Shown: positions 9,801 to 20,726 of the stretch, in pieces
Layout: each line of letters opens with the position of its first letter
How positions within the stretch are numbered: position 1 is the stretch's first letter
Virus record (IMG/VR): IMGVR_UViG_3300033153_000868
Location: 50,220-114,219 of that record
Strand: one strand, 5' to 3'
DNA: 64,000 bases
Source of the DNA: a virus
Notes under the pieces: model-generated
Database searches by the model: none
Told to the model about the DNA's origin: nothing
Seen by the model: the letters and a program-made list of their open reading frames with translations, nothing else
Position numbers and translations under genes: made by a program

Positions 9801-12800
9801 TATCTAAATAGTACTCTTTTGCCAATGCATATACTTTATCAATATCAAAATCCGCTCCTGATATTTCTACAAGTTCTTTTGGAAATATAGCTGTTGAACC
9901 ATAATATACAGGCATAAAATCAACAACTCTTATGTTTACAGCTGAATGTTTATCTTGTGTTGGTATACGTACTCCAAACAACTTGGCTACTGCATCTGGT
10001 ATTGAAGCATTTGAATTTTCTTGAATTAACTCCATTACATTTCTATCCATAGGAGGCATAATAGTTTCACTATATCTTACTCCTGTAGGCTCCCCATTTA
10101 CAACATCATCATTTTGGTATTCCATAACCCCTGTTCTAAGAACATCAAGAACAAGAATGCCATCATGTTTACCATCAACAAGATCATTTATATTTTCTAG
10201 GCTCTCTCCATTATAAGAACTTTCTCTTACAATCTCAGATCTAATAGGCATACCGTTTTTCATTTCATATACACGTCTGTAAACCTTATGACCAAATGAA
10301 GATAGTAATGCAACTGAAGTACCAGGTACTTTTTCTCTTAGTGTGCCTTTGCTAAAATAAGTCAAGAAAAGTTGTTCAAACTTTTTAGCTGTTACCGGAC
10401 TGTTTAAATTATACTTTTGAACACCATCTTCAACTCCAAAGAACTCAAGTAAGTTTGATGCAGCTCCTGAAGCCATAAGACCTTTTTGTGCTTCTAATAA
10501 AAATGCAGCAAGATTTGGGGTAATGGCTCCTTTTTCTTTTGATAATTCTAACTCATCAAGTGCCGTGTCAAAACTAAATACTAAATTTCTTTTGTTTTTG
10601 TATTTTAAAGTTACTCTTTCTCCTACTGCTTTGTTGTATGCGTCTCTTACTTTTCCTACAGTATTTAACTCAGGGCTTCCTTCTATAGTAATTTCTACAT
10701 CATCACTTTGTTCAGAAGTTATAAGCTCCTTGATTTGGTTCATATCAGTTACTATAATCTTGTTAGAAGGGTTTACAACTTGAAGACCCAAGTAAGATGT
10801 GTCTAAATTAATAGATTGCAAATCTTGTGTTGTATCAAATACATTTGACTCAAGTAAATTAATCCCCTGTTTTAGCATTTTTATTGCTGAAACTGGAGCC
10901 GCCATTGCAAAGTTTTTATTTGCTTCTTCATTAGCTTCCATTTGTTCACGTAAATAATGAAGCTGTTGCATGTTAGGTTTAGCCTCCCACGTACCTGTTT
11001 TTTGATTATAGTTGGATGTATACTCTTTTGTTAAAACGGTAACTGACATTTTTAAAGCAGTTTTACCATCCATATATACAAACTTCTTAGAGTTTATAAA
11101 GTCCTGTTGCTTTGCTAAATTAATAGAGTTTTCAGCAGAACCCCATGCTCTATCAGCATTTATAGACTCACCCTTATCAATGCTATCTAGCATACTTGCC
11201 ATTGCAGGACTTAATCTACCAAATGCAAAAGTAGAATATCTTATACCTTTTGTAGTAATATAAACTTGAGCATCTGCTAATTCAATATCATTACCTGTAA
11301 AATCAGACTTAGCTGTTGGATCTTGGAAAGGATATAAATCAAAATTAGTACTAGAATGAGTAATACCTTTATTAAGATCCGTAATTTCACTATAGGCACT
11401 ATAGTATGCGGCATTCTGTAGTTTTGCTCTTTTAACTTTATCAACCATGTCTTTTAAAGATACAGCTTGATCACCAAGCAGTAAATCATTCATTGACTTA
11501 GAATTGATATAGTTGTTAAAAAATATTTGTTTTAAGTTATATGCTGAATCATTTGTAAGATTTAACTTAAGTTGTGATAATTCAACAGCACCTCTAGAAA
11601 CACCAGATGCAATAGTTAATCCGTTTAATACTTGCGTAGAAAGATTATCTTTTGCTTTTAATGATGTAATCACATCATCAAATTCTTTAAAGCTTTGCTC
11701 TAAGCTTTTATTAACTTCTGATCTAATAGATGCATTTGTTACACCTACAGCTAGTGACACAGCTTGTTTAAAAGAAACCGTCTCTCCTTGTTTAGCTTTA
11801 TCAATAGCAACTTGTATTAATGCTTTTTTGGTTGATTCAGAAAGCAATAATCCATTATTAGTAAATTTGAATGCTCTGCCTTTATCAGACCTATCACTTT
11901 TTTCATTATTAAATCCTTGAATATCACCAGGTGCATTTTCAAATGCTAATGTTTCTTTGCTAATTCTATCAAACTCAGCCTCTATGCTATTTATAAATAC
12001 ATTAATAGCTTCTGGTGTAAGAACAACATTACCGTTAACTTCAGTAACTGCTTTAATAACAGGCAAACTTGTTAGGTCTCCAGTGTTAGCTGCTTCCATT
12101 ACTCTTAAAAATACAGGAGCCATTGCAACTTGTTGGCCACCTTTTCCTTCTACAGTTTCAACTCTACCCGTTCTTCTGTTAAAATTAGAAACATAGTTGT
12201 TTATAATAGCTATAGCAAACTCTTGTGGCGTAAACTCTCCAAAACTTTGTGTTGATTTATTTTTTGATATAGATTCATTTAATATATCTTCAACAGCTTG
12301 ATCATTTTCAGCGTTTGTAATTTGCTCTTTAATTTTACTACCAGCAACTCTTATTACTTTTAGTCTATTCTGATCAGATAAGTTTAAAAATGCTTCACTA
12401 TTAAGCAAATAATTATTTGATAAAAAGTCTTCACTTTTTAATTGTTCAATTTTAGATCTGTTATTTAATGACCCAATGCTTTTTAAATGATATGTAGGTA
12501 ATTGATGAGCATATACAATATCACCATTAGGATTTATAAATGTTGATGATCCAATTGTTTCATCAAATGCAGCATTAGAAATACTAAGCTTAGTAAGTCT
12601 TGATGCCATACCATCCTGTTTAGTGGAATATATATTTGCATTTGTACTAAACCCAGAATATAATTGATCTAATAAATCATTTGTTATTGGTTCCTCTGTA
12701 TATCCATCTGACAATGCTTTTAATTCAGGACTGTTTTTTAAGTCAGCTTCTGTTTTAGATTTAGCAATACTATATGCAATGTAGTTAGGGCTTAATCTAA

Positions 12801-15800
12801 TACCTATTAGATCAAACATGCGTTGAGAAAACTCTCTAGACATTTGATATGCTAAAGATGTTGACTCTGGATATGAAGTCATTGCCTCTTTCATATCTTT
12901 AGTAAGGCTTAAGAATTGCTTTAATCTCTTAGGGTTAGCTGCAGCAAGTTTTCTTTTTGTTATGTATGCTTGAGCCCATTCATCTAACTGAGCATTAATA
13001 TCATCTCTTTCAGATGCAGTATATACTAATAAGTTACCATTACCATCTCTTTCATTAAATAGATAATCAACCTTGTAGTTTTCAAATCCTTTTAATATTG
13101 ATATCAATAATGAACCATCTTTAACATCTTTAAATGGTTGCTCTGATGTTAGACCTTCTATTGTTAATCCCGTATCATTAAATAATTTATCTACAACCGC
13201 CTTACCTTGTGGATTTAATCTAGAATATGCATACATTCTTTTAAGCATAACTACAGGATCACTTTCATTTGAAACTGATTTTAATAAGCTAGTATATGCT
13301 TCTTGAAATTTAACAGGAACAATCAATGCTTCACCCTCAGTTAATTCTGTCTTACCAAAGAAGTCAGTATCAACCATTGTTGTAGTAGCTATATATGATC
13401 TTACTTTATATGATAAAGAGTTAAAACCACCTATCTCTGCTGCATCTTTATTAAAGTCACTTGTACTTCTTATACCTGAAGTCTCTTCAACATTTTCTAT
13501 TTTTAATTGATTAGCCTGATCCATATCAGAAATAACATTAATCAAAGCAAACACTTCTTTTTTAATGTCTTCAGGATAATTTATAAATGCCATATCAATT
13601 TGTTCAAGATATGCTTTCTTTGTTCCAGAAAAACCTTTGTTGGCTTCTCCCTCTGGATCAAGCATAATCATGAAATCTGTTTCAAGATCATTATATACTT
13701 TTGTAGGGTTATATGACTTCTCAGTTAATGATAATTCATTTACTCTATTTATAAACATACCAGCCATAGATCTAATTAAAGGATCTATTACATCTGAGTC
13801 AACATATAGCTCTCCTGCAGGCTCACCATTTTCTACAGCTTTAGATGCTGTGTCATATCTAACTAATGCATTGGCAATACTAAACGCACCGCTTAAAGAG
13901 TCATCAAGTTGTGTAAATTCATTAAGTTGTACAGGGGCATTTTTAAATTTACCTGAATCTATATTTTCATATAACGTTAGTAACTCTGTAGAAGAGTACT
14001 TAGAAAATACAGCTTTAATCCACTCTATTAACTTAGTAAAAAATGATTTTATTTCTGTATCTATTTTTGAGCTTCTTGGATTCATTTTGAATGCATCAAA
14101 TTCATCCGCCATATATTCTTCAGCAAACTCATTTTCTAACTCAAGTTGAGACATTTCTTTATATTGCTCAGCTGAATTCTTAAACTTTTCTAATTCTATT
14201 TTATACTTAGATCCATACTTGGCTTTTAATTCTTTTTTAGCAATGCTTCTATATCTATCAATCTGCCCTTGAGTAAGAACTGTTCTAAATATACTATGGA
14301 ATGCCTCATGGTATTTATAAGGGCTTAATGGGCTTGTATATATAATACCGTTTACATCTACTCCATTAGCTACCCTATCTAAATTTAATACAAAAGAACC
14401 TACTCTTTCATATCCTTTAGAAATACCATTGTCAGCAAGAACCAAAAGATCTTCTACACCAATTATATCTGGTAAATTATCATTAGCCCAATCTAAAAAC
14501 TCATTGTAGTCTTCTATACGCTCTACTTCTGATGTTGCTTGTACTAGCTTATTAGCTCCTCTTTCTAGTTTTTTTCTTTTAGCTAATAAATCTTGGTACT
14601 CCTTGCTTTCTTTAATAGCTTTTATTTTATCCTTCTTGGTAGTTAGGCCTTCTTCTAGCTTCTGCTTTAAAGCACTAAGCTCATTTTTTACACTATCAAG
14701 AGTAGTTTCTTTTTCTGATTTTTCTACAGCTAGTGCACCGGCTCCTCCACCTTTAATCACCATAAGGTTAACTAACTGTTTAAAGTTTGAGTCTTTCATT
14801 AACTCTTTTTCTCTTTCAGTTAATTCAATCCCTCTGAGTATTGCATTAGAAATGTGATCAATATTTTCTTGATATTCTCCAAAGTTATTATTAGATACAT
14901 CATCTACCATTTTATCAAACTCAGCTTCTTCCATATCAGATACGGAATCCTCTGCTTCTGCAGATGTAGGTCTATCTCTACCTACTGCTGATTCCATTTC
15001 TAACTCATTGCTTTTATCTGTATTAGGAATATATGCAATATCACGTGATAATTGTATAGAATCTGATGAAGCAGAAACTTCTGCTGTTTGATTTTTTACT
15101 ACTTGTGGTAAAACTTCAGTAGTACTATTTTCATATATTACATCAGGAGATACACCTGTTGCAAAAGATTTTCTAAAGTTTTTATTTTTTAATCCTGCAT
15201 TTAAATCATCTACTGTTTTATCTTGATTATACTTTGCAAGTAAGTCTTCAAATACATCTTTAGCAAACTCTTTTGCTTCAACTTCTTCTGGTTTTAGACC
15301 AACATTTAAACTTGTTTTAGTGCTTGTATTATCTAAAGAAATAAAAATAGATCCGTCAGGTCCTACATTTAACTCTATTAAGTTACCCGAATAACTACTT
15401 AAAAACAATCTTTCATTTAATTCTGCATTATACTTTGCAGCTTCTTCCATACTTTTTTCTGAATCTTTTATAGCACCTATTCTTTTAGCTGCCTCAACTA
15501 CATCTACATATAATTCTTGTAATTCAGTATTAGTATATTCAACCGGTTTTAAATTTACTTTTGCGTATGTACCATTTGGCAACCTAACCATAGCTAGATA
15601 TCTGTCAGTACCCTTTCCTGCATCCAGTAAGTTATCCCACTGATTCTGCATTCTAAGTTGTTGCTCTATTGCTTCTTCTAAAGCCTCTCTTTCTTTACCT
15701 TTTAAATTAGTAGTAAAGTCATAAATTCTTTTACCTGTCTCTTTATCATATTTTAAATCAAATACAAATAAGTTACCTTCTTGATCTGCTGTATTGTACT

Positions 15801-18800
15801 GCAATGCATCCATTGATATAGGATAAACCGTTTCTCTAGATTTAGCATATGCAACTTGACCACCCCCGGCTACTAAGTTTATATTAAAAGGAAGCTCCTT
15901 AGAGTCTGCCATAAAATATGAAGGCTCACTACCTATATTTAAATTATCAAATGTTTGTACAATTAATGCATTTATTGCAAACGCTCTGTGCACTTTCTCT
16001 AGTGCTTCAGCTTTTTGTTCTTTGTTTAATCCTTTTTCTGCTAGTATAACATTGCTTGCTTGTTCTCTAGTCATAGATCTAGGATCTATAGGACTGTTTG
16101 TACGTTGATCTCTAATTAAAAAAGATTCATTGTTTATATAAGCAAAAATTCCTTCCTCACTATTGGATGGTTCAATGCCCATCTCAACTAGTTTTATGTT
16201 AATACTATCACGTAAATCAGATGTAGCTGCTCTTATACCAATGACGTATTTACTTACTAATCTATCTATTAATGGGTTTGCTTCTTTATATATTTCACCA
16301 TCTCTATTTTTAGCAACATAAGCACCTGTATTGTTACCGCCATCAGAAGTTCTCATAACAACCAATTGCAATCCTGCTATTTCTTCAGGAGAAAGCAAAC
16401 TAAGAATAGCATTATATCTTTCTATTGCTTTAGCATTATCAGTACCCACACCACCTTCAGTATAGTTTACATGAGGATAGAATGAAGTTAAATCTTTTAA
16501 TTGAATCTTAGTTACTGTATCCGGAATCAAGTTAAATGTAGTTTCTTCTAAAGTAAACTTGCCATTAAACTCACCTTGTGGAATAAACAAAAACTTTCTT
16601 TCTGAAATAGGACCTGTATTATCAGATTCTTTAATTACTTTAAGCTTTTGATTTTCTCCATACTTTTTAGAAAACCTTGGATCTTGAACAACTATATATT
16701 TTACACCATCTTTGTATACTATTTGTCCATATGTTAATCCATCAACACCATCAAAACTAAATGGAGTTGTGGAGTCTACTAGATTTGCATTCAAAGATTC
16801 TAATGCTTGTTTAGCTGTTTTACCTTGTCCAGATAAAAATACTCCTTGTACTGATTTAAAATTTGTATCTATAAAGTCTAAGATATCATCTGATAACTCA
16901 TTCCCTTTTTTATCCAGGAGTTTATACATTTCAACAATTTCTCCTGTTTGGTTATCTACTACTGATATCTTATATATATCTGCAGTAACACCTTCTTTAT
17001 AGAAAACTCTTTGAGGTGTATCTTCTAGCGCTTGCCCTTCTTCTAAACTAACATCCTTACTTTCAACAATATCAGACATTTCAACACCTGATTGATTTAG
17101 TATTGATGTTATAACAGGGTTGTTAATTAAAACTTCAGGGTCTTGTAGAAACTCTTCAAATCCGGTATCATTTTTTATTACATCTTTTTCAAGCGGATTG
17201 ATAAACTCTAATATGCCCTCAACATTTACTTCAGGTTTTCCTGATGCCCAAACCTTTTTTATAGCATTAACAACATTTCTAATATTCACTGCTTCTGCAG
17301 TATTCATCCATTCAGTGCTATCTAAAATAGGCTGTCCTAATCTTGCTTGTTTTGCTCTATATTTATTATAACTTCTTTTTAAAGCATTGACTAATAAAGG
17401 GCTATTAACACTTACATCAATTTTAATATCTATTCCCGCTTTATCTAAAAGCATATCTAGTGCAGATCTAGTTTCTTCACTTTCTTCAATAGATATTTCT
17501 TCTTCTGTTTTTACTTCTTCAGGTTGAGTGCTTTCTGCTCTAGTTTCTTTATAAACGTTTAGGTGACTTTGAATTTGTTTAAATAATACTGAATGTACTT
17601 CTGGTACAACCTTACCATTATCATCATAGAAGTCCTGTAAAAATGTTACATTACCTGTTTCCAAAAACATTTTTGTTTGTGAAATAGCCGGGTATACGCC
17701 CATTTTACCTAACTGATTTATTAATTCATTTGCCTCAACAATACTTACATACTGCTTTAACATTGCTTCAGTTATCTTAGAACGCTGATTATAAATCTCT
17801 TTGTTTACTTCGTATTGTCTTTGTTGAATCTCAGAAAACTTTTCTGGATTTTGCATGTATTGAATAGCTTTATCATATACACGTGCTCTTCCTTTTAAAG
17901 CACCGTAGTCAACAATTTGCTCAAGAGCTGCATCTATTTTTGATTCATCAGCAAATGTACCAGCAGCAGATGCCATGAATCTTACATAGTTTCTAAATTC
18001 AGTTCTAAGCTTTCCTTTTAAAAGTTTGTTTCTTTTAAAGGTTCCATTCTTAAATCTATTCTTTGGATCAGTAATGATTTTTTGAATGGCTTTTAGTCTT
18101 TTTATTTTTTCTTTTTTTGTTTTATTAGATTCTCCAATACCTTTATCTGAACCTTCAGTTGCAATAATCTCAAGGTTAAGCATATCTATTTCATTCTGAA
18201 TTGATTTTTCATCAAGCAAGTTTGTTATATCATTTGCTGACATTTTATCAAATAGCGGATCAGATTGTAATTTAGTGTAGATACTATCTGCTCTTTCTAA
18301 TGCTCTTGTAAATCCATCATTAGTAAACATATATAAATAACGCACATGTTCATATGCTTCTTCATTTAACATTTCTCTAATGTATTCTCTTTGTTGAGTC
18401 TTAGGATTAAATTTATTTTTGTTAAAAGGGTTTTTATATTTATCCTTGTTTAAATTATAAGACTCCTCCATCTTATCAATACCCACAAGCATATCATTAA
18501 TACGTCCTCTTAGCTTACCATCTTTTTTATCTTTATTAGATACGCCTGGAAATGCTTGAGCTAACTCTTCATCTGTTAATTCTAAAAACCCTCTTAATTG
18601 ATCTTTAAAGTGTTGTGACCCATTACCAGCAAACATTGTATAGTATTGTTGGAATTTAGCTCTATCAGCACTATCAACAAAATTAAATATATCAAGAGCA
18701 CCCTTTATGTTTTCAGCTGCTTCTTTCTGAATCATAAAGTTTAATCTGTTTACATCAAATAAACTAGAAGGATCTATTGCTTGCGCATCCCAAGATTTAT

Positions 18801-20712
18801 TATATGATTCTACAACTTTTTGAATCATATTTTCTCTATTAGTCTTGTACTCTGTATATGCTTCCTTTTGAGACTTAGTTGCTAAACCTATACCTGCTTC
18901 CTGAAGACCATAGTTATATATAGAAGGTATACCTTGAAAGAATAACTTTTGAGGACCTTGCACTAAACCACCCATTAAAAAACCAGATAAAAACACACCT
19001 GCTCCCTCAGATGAAAACTGATCACCCATTGCTGATAGTATCATTTGATTTTTAAGTGCTTCACCACCTTGAGCTGGATTGTTAAGTACTTCTGTATAGT
19101 AACCTACTGTTGCTGCAGAAATAGCTTCCTGTCCAATTTCTTGTATACCTTCAGCAACATTGGCTGCAAAATAATCAAGCATAGCTATACCACCCGAACC
19201 AACAATACCTTTAAAACCTCCTGCTTTAACTTTTGCTAAAGTGTTTTTGAATCCACCACTTACATATTTAAATGGGCTTTTAATTACTTCACCTGCACCA
19301 TTGATAACTTTTTTACCTGCGGTGTTAACAATATTTTTATTTATGCCTTTCTGAAATGTAGAACCCAAAGTCCTTTGTATTCCTCTTTGAAAACCACCCA
19401 TAGCATTACCAATAACAAACCAGTTACTAGCATATATAAGAGGTGCATTACCCAATAATGTTTTAAATGCAGCTTGATTAGCAGCATTAGATACATCTCT
19501 ACCATCAGTAATACCTTGTCCGCCACTAAAGTTATTAGCATCTGTAAGACCTTGCTTAAGAACCTTGTTGTAAACCATACCTGATTCCAATTTACTTTCA
19601 GCCATTGCTAAATTTACAGCTCTAAGATCTCTATAGAAACCACCAAAGCCAGAACTCATTTTAGCAAGATTAGTCATGTTTTGCCCAGCATTTTGTGCTG
19701 TCTTCATGTTTTGGAATGCTTTTACTGTGTTTGGTGTAAACCCTTTTCCTAATGTATTAATCACCATTTTTCCACCTGTAACAGAAGCATTATAAAAATC
19801 TCTTGCTGTTTCAAGCTGTTTTGCTTTTTGAAGTATCTTTCTTGTTCTATCAAACAGTTTGCTAAAACTGTATATAGCTTTTCCTGCTTTAGCAACATTT
19901 GCAACAGTTTTTGCACCAGCAGCTGGAGCAAGGGTACCTCCAGATAAACCAGAAATACCAGCTAGGATAATTTCTTCAACAACAATAGAACTTAATATAC
20001 CAAATGTATATGCAGAGTTAGCTGCTAAATTATTAAAGAAAGCACCAGCACCTCCTCTGGTTGATGAAGCAATTCCCATGGTATCTTCAAACTCAGTTGC
20101 AGATTCAAAATCAGGAGCTAAGTAATCTCCTCCTGTAGCAAACTCATATACAGAGTTTAAACCAGTGCCAGCAAGAGACATCCATTGACCTCTCATTCTA
20201 GCCATGTCATCCCAGATAGTAGAGTTTGCATTATAAAAGTTTTCCATATTAGAATATGGTGTATAACCTAACTTATCAAATTCAGGATGATTATAATATC
20301 TCAAAAATTGACCCTGCCTCATACCAGAAAAAACAGGAGTTATCTTGCTATCAACAAATGGTTTTGGATCTAAAGTTAATACGTTCTTAACTTTTGTATA
20401 GTCATTTTCTTTAGGTATATCTTGAGTTATTGGATTATATGTATCAGTTGCAAAACTAGGTACACCAACTCCTAATGAAGCCATAGCACCTATACCATAC
20501 TTATCTATATCTGCTTTATATTCATTAACACCGGAAATATCATCTGCTGCTAAACCACTACTTAGCAAATAGTCATTAAAGTTTTCTTCAGGAGTTTCAA
20601 ACATTTCTGCCATAGGCTCAAAGCGGAACTGCCCTTCAGGTATAATGCTTGGGGCAGGTCTTTCTTGATTTCTAATCTCTTGCTGTAATGGCTTGTTAGA
20701 TTCGTTTTCCAT
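6889..20712 (-). CDS. Giant virion protein: crAss-like phage RNA polymerase fused to a zinc metallopeptidase-like domain
   Basis: 4607 residues, starting at ATG 20712, 14 bases after the 1152-residue gene. Residues 3621-3626 read DFDIDK, with three aspartates spaced as in the metal-binding DxDxD loop of double-psi-barrel RNA polymerases. It is preceded by RIPTQDK at 3582-3588, matching the R-P-x-K-x-S region before NADFDGD in cellular beta-prime subunits. Crass-like phages, including Cellulophaga phi14:2 (gp66), carry such a polymerase in the particle to transcribe early genes. HEAFH at 2135-2139 is an HExxH zinc-peptidase motif, with a downstream acidic helix (NEFAEEYMADEF) that could supply the third ligand. 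It may cleave the polyprotein. The first 600 residues are rich in Gly/Ala with hydrophobic stretches near 205-260 and may contact membrane. The C-terminus is acidic and Gln/Glu rich. Polymerase assignment is strong; peptidase activity is inferred. Confidence 0.88.
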   Translation of the reverse strand: MENESNKPLQQEIRNQERPAPSIIPEGQFRFEPMAEMFETPEENFNDYLLSSGLAADDISGVNEYKADIDKYGIGAMASLGVGVPSFATDTYNPITQDIPKENDYTKVKNVLTLDPKPFVDSKITPVFSGMRQGQFLRYYNHPEFDKLGYTPYSNMENFYNANSTIWDDMARMRGQWMSLAGTGLNSVYEFATGGDYLAPDFESATEFEDTMGIASSTRGGAGAFFNNLAANSAYTFGILSSIVVEEIILAGISGLSGGTLAPAAGAKTVANVAKAGKAIYSFSKLFDRTRKILQKAKQLETARDFYNASVTGGKMVINTLGKGFTPNTVKAFQNMKTAQNAGQNMTNLAKMSSGFGGFYRDLRAVNLAMAESKLESGMVYNKVLKQGLTDANNFSGGQGITDGRDVSNAANQAAFKTLLGNAPLIYASNWFVIGNAMGGFQRGIQRTLGSTFQKGINKNIVNTAGKKVINGAGEVIKSPFKYVSGGFKNTLAKVKAGGFKGIVGSGGIAMLDYFAANVAEGIQEIGQEAISAATVGYYTEVLNNPAQGGEALKNQMILSAMGDQFSSEGAGVFLSGFLMGGLVQGPQKLFFQGIPSIYNYGLQEAGIGLATKSQKEAYTEYKTNRENMIQKVVESYNKSWDAQAIDPSSLFDVNRLNFMIQKEAAENIKGALDIFNFVDSADRAKFQQYYTMFAGNGSQHFKDQLRGFLELTDEELAQAFPGVSNKDKKDGKLRGRINDMLVGIDKMEESYNLNKDKYKNPFNKNKFNPKTQQREYIREMLNEEAYEHVRYLYMFTNDGFTRALERADSIYTKLQSDPLFDKMSANDITNLLDEKSIQNEIDMLNLEIIATEGSDKGIGESNKTKKEKIKRLKAIQKIITDPKNRFKNGTFKRNKLLKGKLRTEFRNYVRFMASAAGTFADESKIDAALEQIVDYGALKGRARVYDKAIQYMQNPEKFSEIQQRQYEVNKEIYNQRSKITEAMLKQYVSIVEANELINQLGKMGVYPAISQTKMFLETGNVTFLQDFYDDNGKVVPEVHSVLFKQIQSHLNVYKETRAESTQPEEVKTEEEISIEESEETRSALDMLLDKAGIDIKIDVSVNSPLLVNALKRSYNKYRAKQARLGQPILDSTEWMNTAEAVNIRNVVNAIKKVWASGKPEVNVEGILEFINPLEKDVIKNDTGFEEFLQDPEVLINNPVITSILNQSGVEMSDIVESKDVSLEEGQALEDTPQRVFYKEGVTADIYKISVVDNQTGEIVEMYKLLDKKGNELSDDILDFIDTNFKSVQGVFLSGQGKTAKQALESLNANLVDSTTPFSFDGVDGLTYGQIVYKDGVKYIVVQDPRFSKKYGENQKLKVIKESDNTGPISERKFLFIPQGEFNGKFTLEETTFNLIPDTVTKIQLKDLTSFYPHVNYTEGGVGTDNAKAIERYNAILSLLSPEEIAGLQLVVMRTSDGGNNTGAYVAKNRDGEIYKEANPLIDRLVSKYVIGIRAATSDLRDSINIKLVEMGIEPSNSEEGIFAYINNESFLIRDQRTNSPIDPRSMTREQASNVILAEKGLNKEQKAEALEKVHRAFAINALIVQTFDNLNIGSEPSYFMADSKELPFNINLVAGGGQVAYAKSRETVYPISMDALQYNTADQEGNLFVFDLKYDKETGKRIYDFTTNLKGKEREALEEAIEQQLRMQNQWDNLLDAGKGTDRYLAMVRLPNGTYAKVNLKPVEYTNTELQELYVDVVEAAKRIGAIKDSEKSMEEAAKYNAELNERLFLSSYSGNLIELNVGPDGSIFISLDNTSTKTSLNVGLKPEEVEAKEFAKDVFEDLLAKYNQDKTVDDLNAGLKNKNFRKSFATGVSPDVIYENSTTEVLPQVVKNQTAEVSASSDSIQLSRDIAYIPNTDKSNELEMESAVGRDRPTSAEAEDSVSDMEEAEFDKMVDDVSNNNFGEYQENIDHISNAILRGIELTEREKELMKDSNFKQLVNLMVIKGGGAGALAVEKSEKETTLDSVKNELSALKQKLEEGLTTKKDKIKAIKESKEYQDLLAKRKKLERGANKLVQATSEVERIEDYNEFLDWANDNLPDIIGVEDLLVLADNGISKGYERVGSFVLNLDRVANGVDVNGIIYTSPLSPYKYHEAFHSIFRTVLTQGQIDRYRSIAKKELKAKYGSKYKIELEKFKNSAEQYKEMSQLELENEFAEEYMADEFDAFKMNPRSSKIDTEIKSFFTKLIEWIKAVFSKYSSTELLTLYENIDSGKFKNAPVQLNEFTQLDDSLSGAFSIANALVRYDTASKAVENGEPAGELYVDSDVIDPLIRSMAGMFINRVNELSLTEKSYNPTKVYNDLETDFMIMLDPEGEANKGFSGTKKAYLEQIDMAFINYPEDIKKEVFALINVISDMDQANQLKIENVEETSGIRSTSDFNKDAAEIGGFNSLSYKVRSYIATTTMVDTDFFGKTELTEGEALIVPVKFQEAYTSLLKSVSNESDPVVMLKRMYAYSRLNPQGKAVVDKLFNDTGLTIEGLTSEQPFKDVKDGSLLISILKGFENYKVDYLFNERDGNGNLLVYTASERDDINAQLDEWAQAYITKRKLAAANPKRLKQFLSLTKDMKEAMTSYPESTSLAYQMSREFSQRMFDLIGIRLSPNYIAYSIAKSKTEADLKNSPELKALSDGYTEEPITNDLLDQLYSGFSTNANIYSTKQDGMASRLTKLSISNAAFDETIGSSTFINPNGDIVYAHQLPTYHLKSIGSLNNRSKIEQLKSEDFLSNNYLLNSEAFLNLSDQNRLKVIRVAGSKIKEQITNAENDQAVEDILNESISKNKSTQSFGEFTPQEFAIAIINNYVSNFNRRTGRVETVEGKGGQQVAMAPVFLRVMEAANTGDLTSLPVIKAVTEVNGNVVLTPEAINVFINSIEAEFDRISKETLAFENAPGDIQGFNNEKSDRSDKGRAFKFTNNGLLLSESTKKALIQVAIDKAKQGETVSFKQAVSLAVGVTNASIRSEVNKSLEQSFKEFDDVITSLKAKDNLSTQVLNGLTIASGVSRGAVELSQLKLNLTNDSAYNLKQIFFNNYINSKSMNDLLLGDQAVSLKDMVDKVKRAKLQNAAYYSAYSEITDLNKGITHSSTNFDLYPFQDPTAKSDFTGNDIELADAQVYITTKGIRYSTFAFGRLSPAMASMLDSIDKGESINADRAWGSAENSINLAKQQDFINSKKFVYMDGKTALKMSVTVLTKEYTSNYNQKTGTWEAKPNMQQLHYLREQMEANEEANKNFAMAAPVSAIKMLKQGINLLESNVFDTTQDLQSINLDTSYLGLQVVNPSNKIIVTDMNQIKELITSEQSDDVEITIEGSPELNTVGKVRDAYNKAVGERVTLKYKNKRNLVFSFDTALDELELSKEKGAITPNLAAFLLEAQKGLMASGAASNLLEFFGVEDGVQKYNLNSPVTAKKFEQLFLTYFSKGTLREKVPGTSVALLSSFGHKVYRRVYEMKNGMPIRSEIVRESSYNGESLENINDLVDGKHDGILVLDVLRTGVMEYQNDDVVNGEPTGVRYSETIMPPMDRNVMELIQENSNASIPDAVAKLFGVRIPTQDKHSAVNIRVVDFMPVYYGSTAIFPKELVEISGADFDIDKVYALAKEYYLDSNKEFKAYGSGNSYFEYIKYMNQKASEPNNIYSTSSSLYKEETLAIRRENSLSDSEQNRVTDKQGVNSISEEALRAMLILGLPVTKKQFEEYSKKFGSPNEAVLNNNILDYRYVLAGNTGVTGETLKTIDQDAGEGKSDLPIAYQAADLKILEDLFDELSNVEGIELFASRKDSDVDIDTLHGMIKAFEANKGAAIGAIVKPNLALSLLREYNIKLARPIKFNNNTYDGFTKDKINGERIQDIISTLVTMETDNAKERLIAKFGLNIHAVGLVGNMVSLGIPLRTSILLVNSAEIRDLYDQALNKEDKFDAGLDTLLTKRIGSLASLVAKEKEGGNKPPFVKLSDEFLETAVDSTEDLTNNERLQILFLFERLNNIKNFTGKINKVTSLTQGLPSSIPEMKDAIETITSLFDKEAPMNIRPIYGKNSKTWQSTYLEIFGQIHNDLLPNTILTMSQDFNDILEPTYNQMNVDSRGFDNVAKNGIEQDLLSYLTIKSYQHLLNNSSGNSSVENTLLYPGPVGTTNLSLIKKIEDLQLLRAEQGAEPNYFLDNFVGTQYAGTQGNNTGMNLVKADTWRRLNASNKLDLQTSFAKLYGSLETREIAEDILHYMMVKDGLQLKYGSLMSAMSPFIMNKYLKNVGSVEAALKGQVEFESVFGISKEEVMKDFKYGYLQSNVVGPLLVTYDASSLDEGFTFDPVSRPNKFTITSESFEHVNAKEFVRVKVERQGRDFYVLFRLLAKDNPNAKVTEYLEVPSMGSNQQFGGGFVGGPRLTYDQARNVGKGTTQNSLPQDRAAQLEQPAQQTSEVEYPVDTNLGAILEVNEVLNSDSAIVNQTTDSVTVKADIDAAETNISDMAKIMAELSANTDSAIFDETGNAIIEDTDMSIPEATELEQQEQEQLELDLFASEEISEASSLVEWWDANVEGNSAALEKLSGENIKTLDDAIALYGDLFSQTEEGEQEIIERLKCLI

Positions 20713-20726
20713 CTAATTTTGATTTA

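Noticed and set aside
13637-14149. A 170-residue + strand frame
   Set aside because: Antisense to the polymerase polyprotein next to its peptidase-like region; no gene features of its own.
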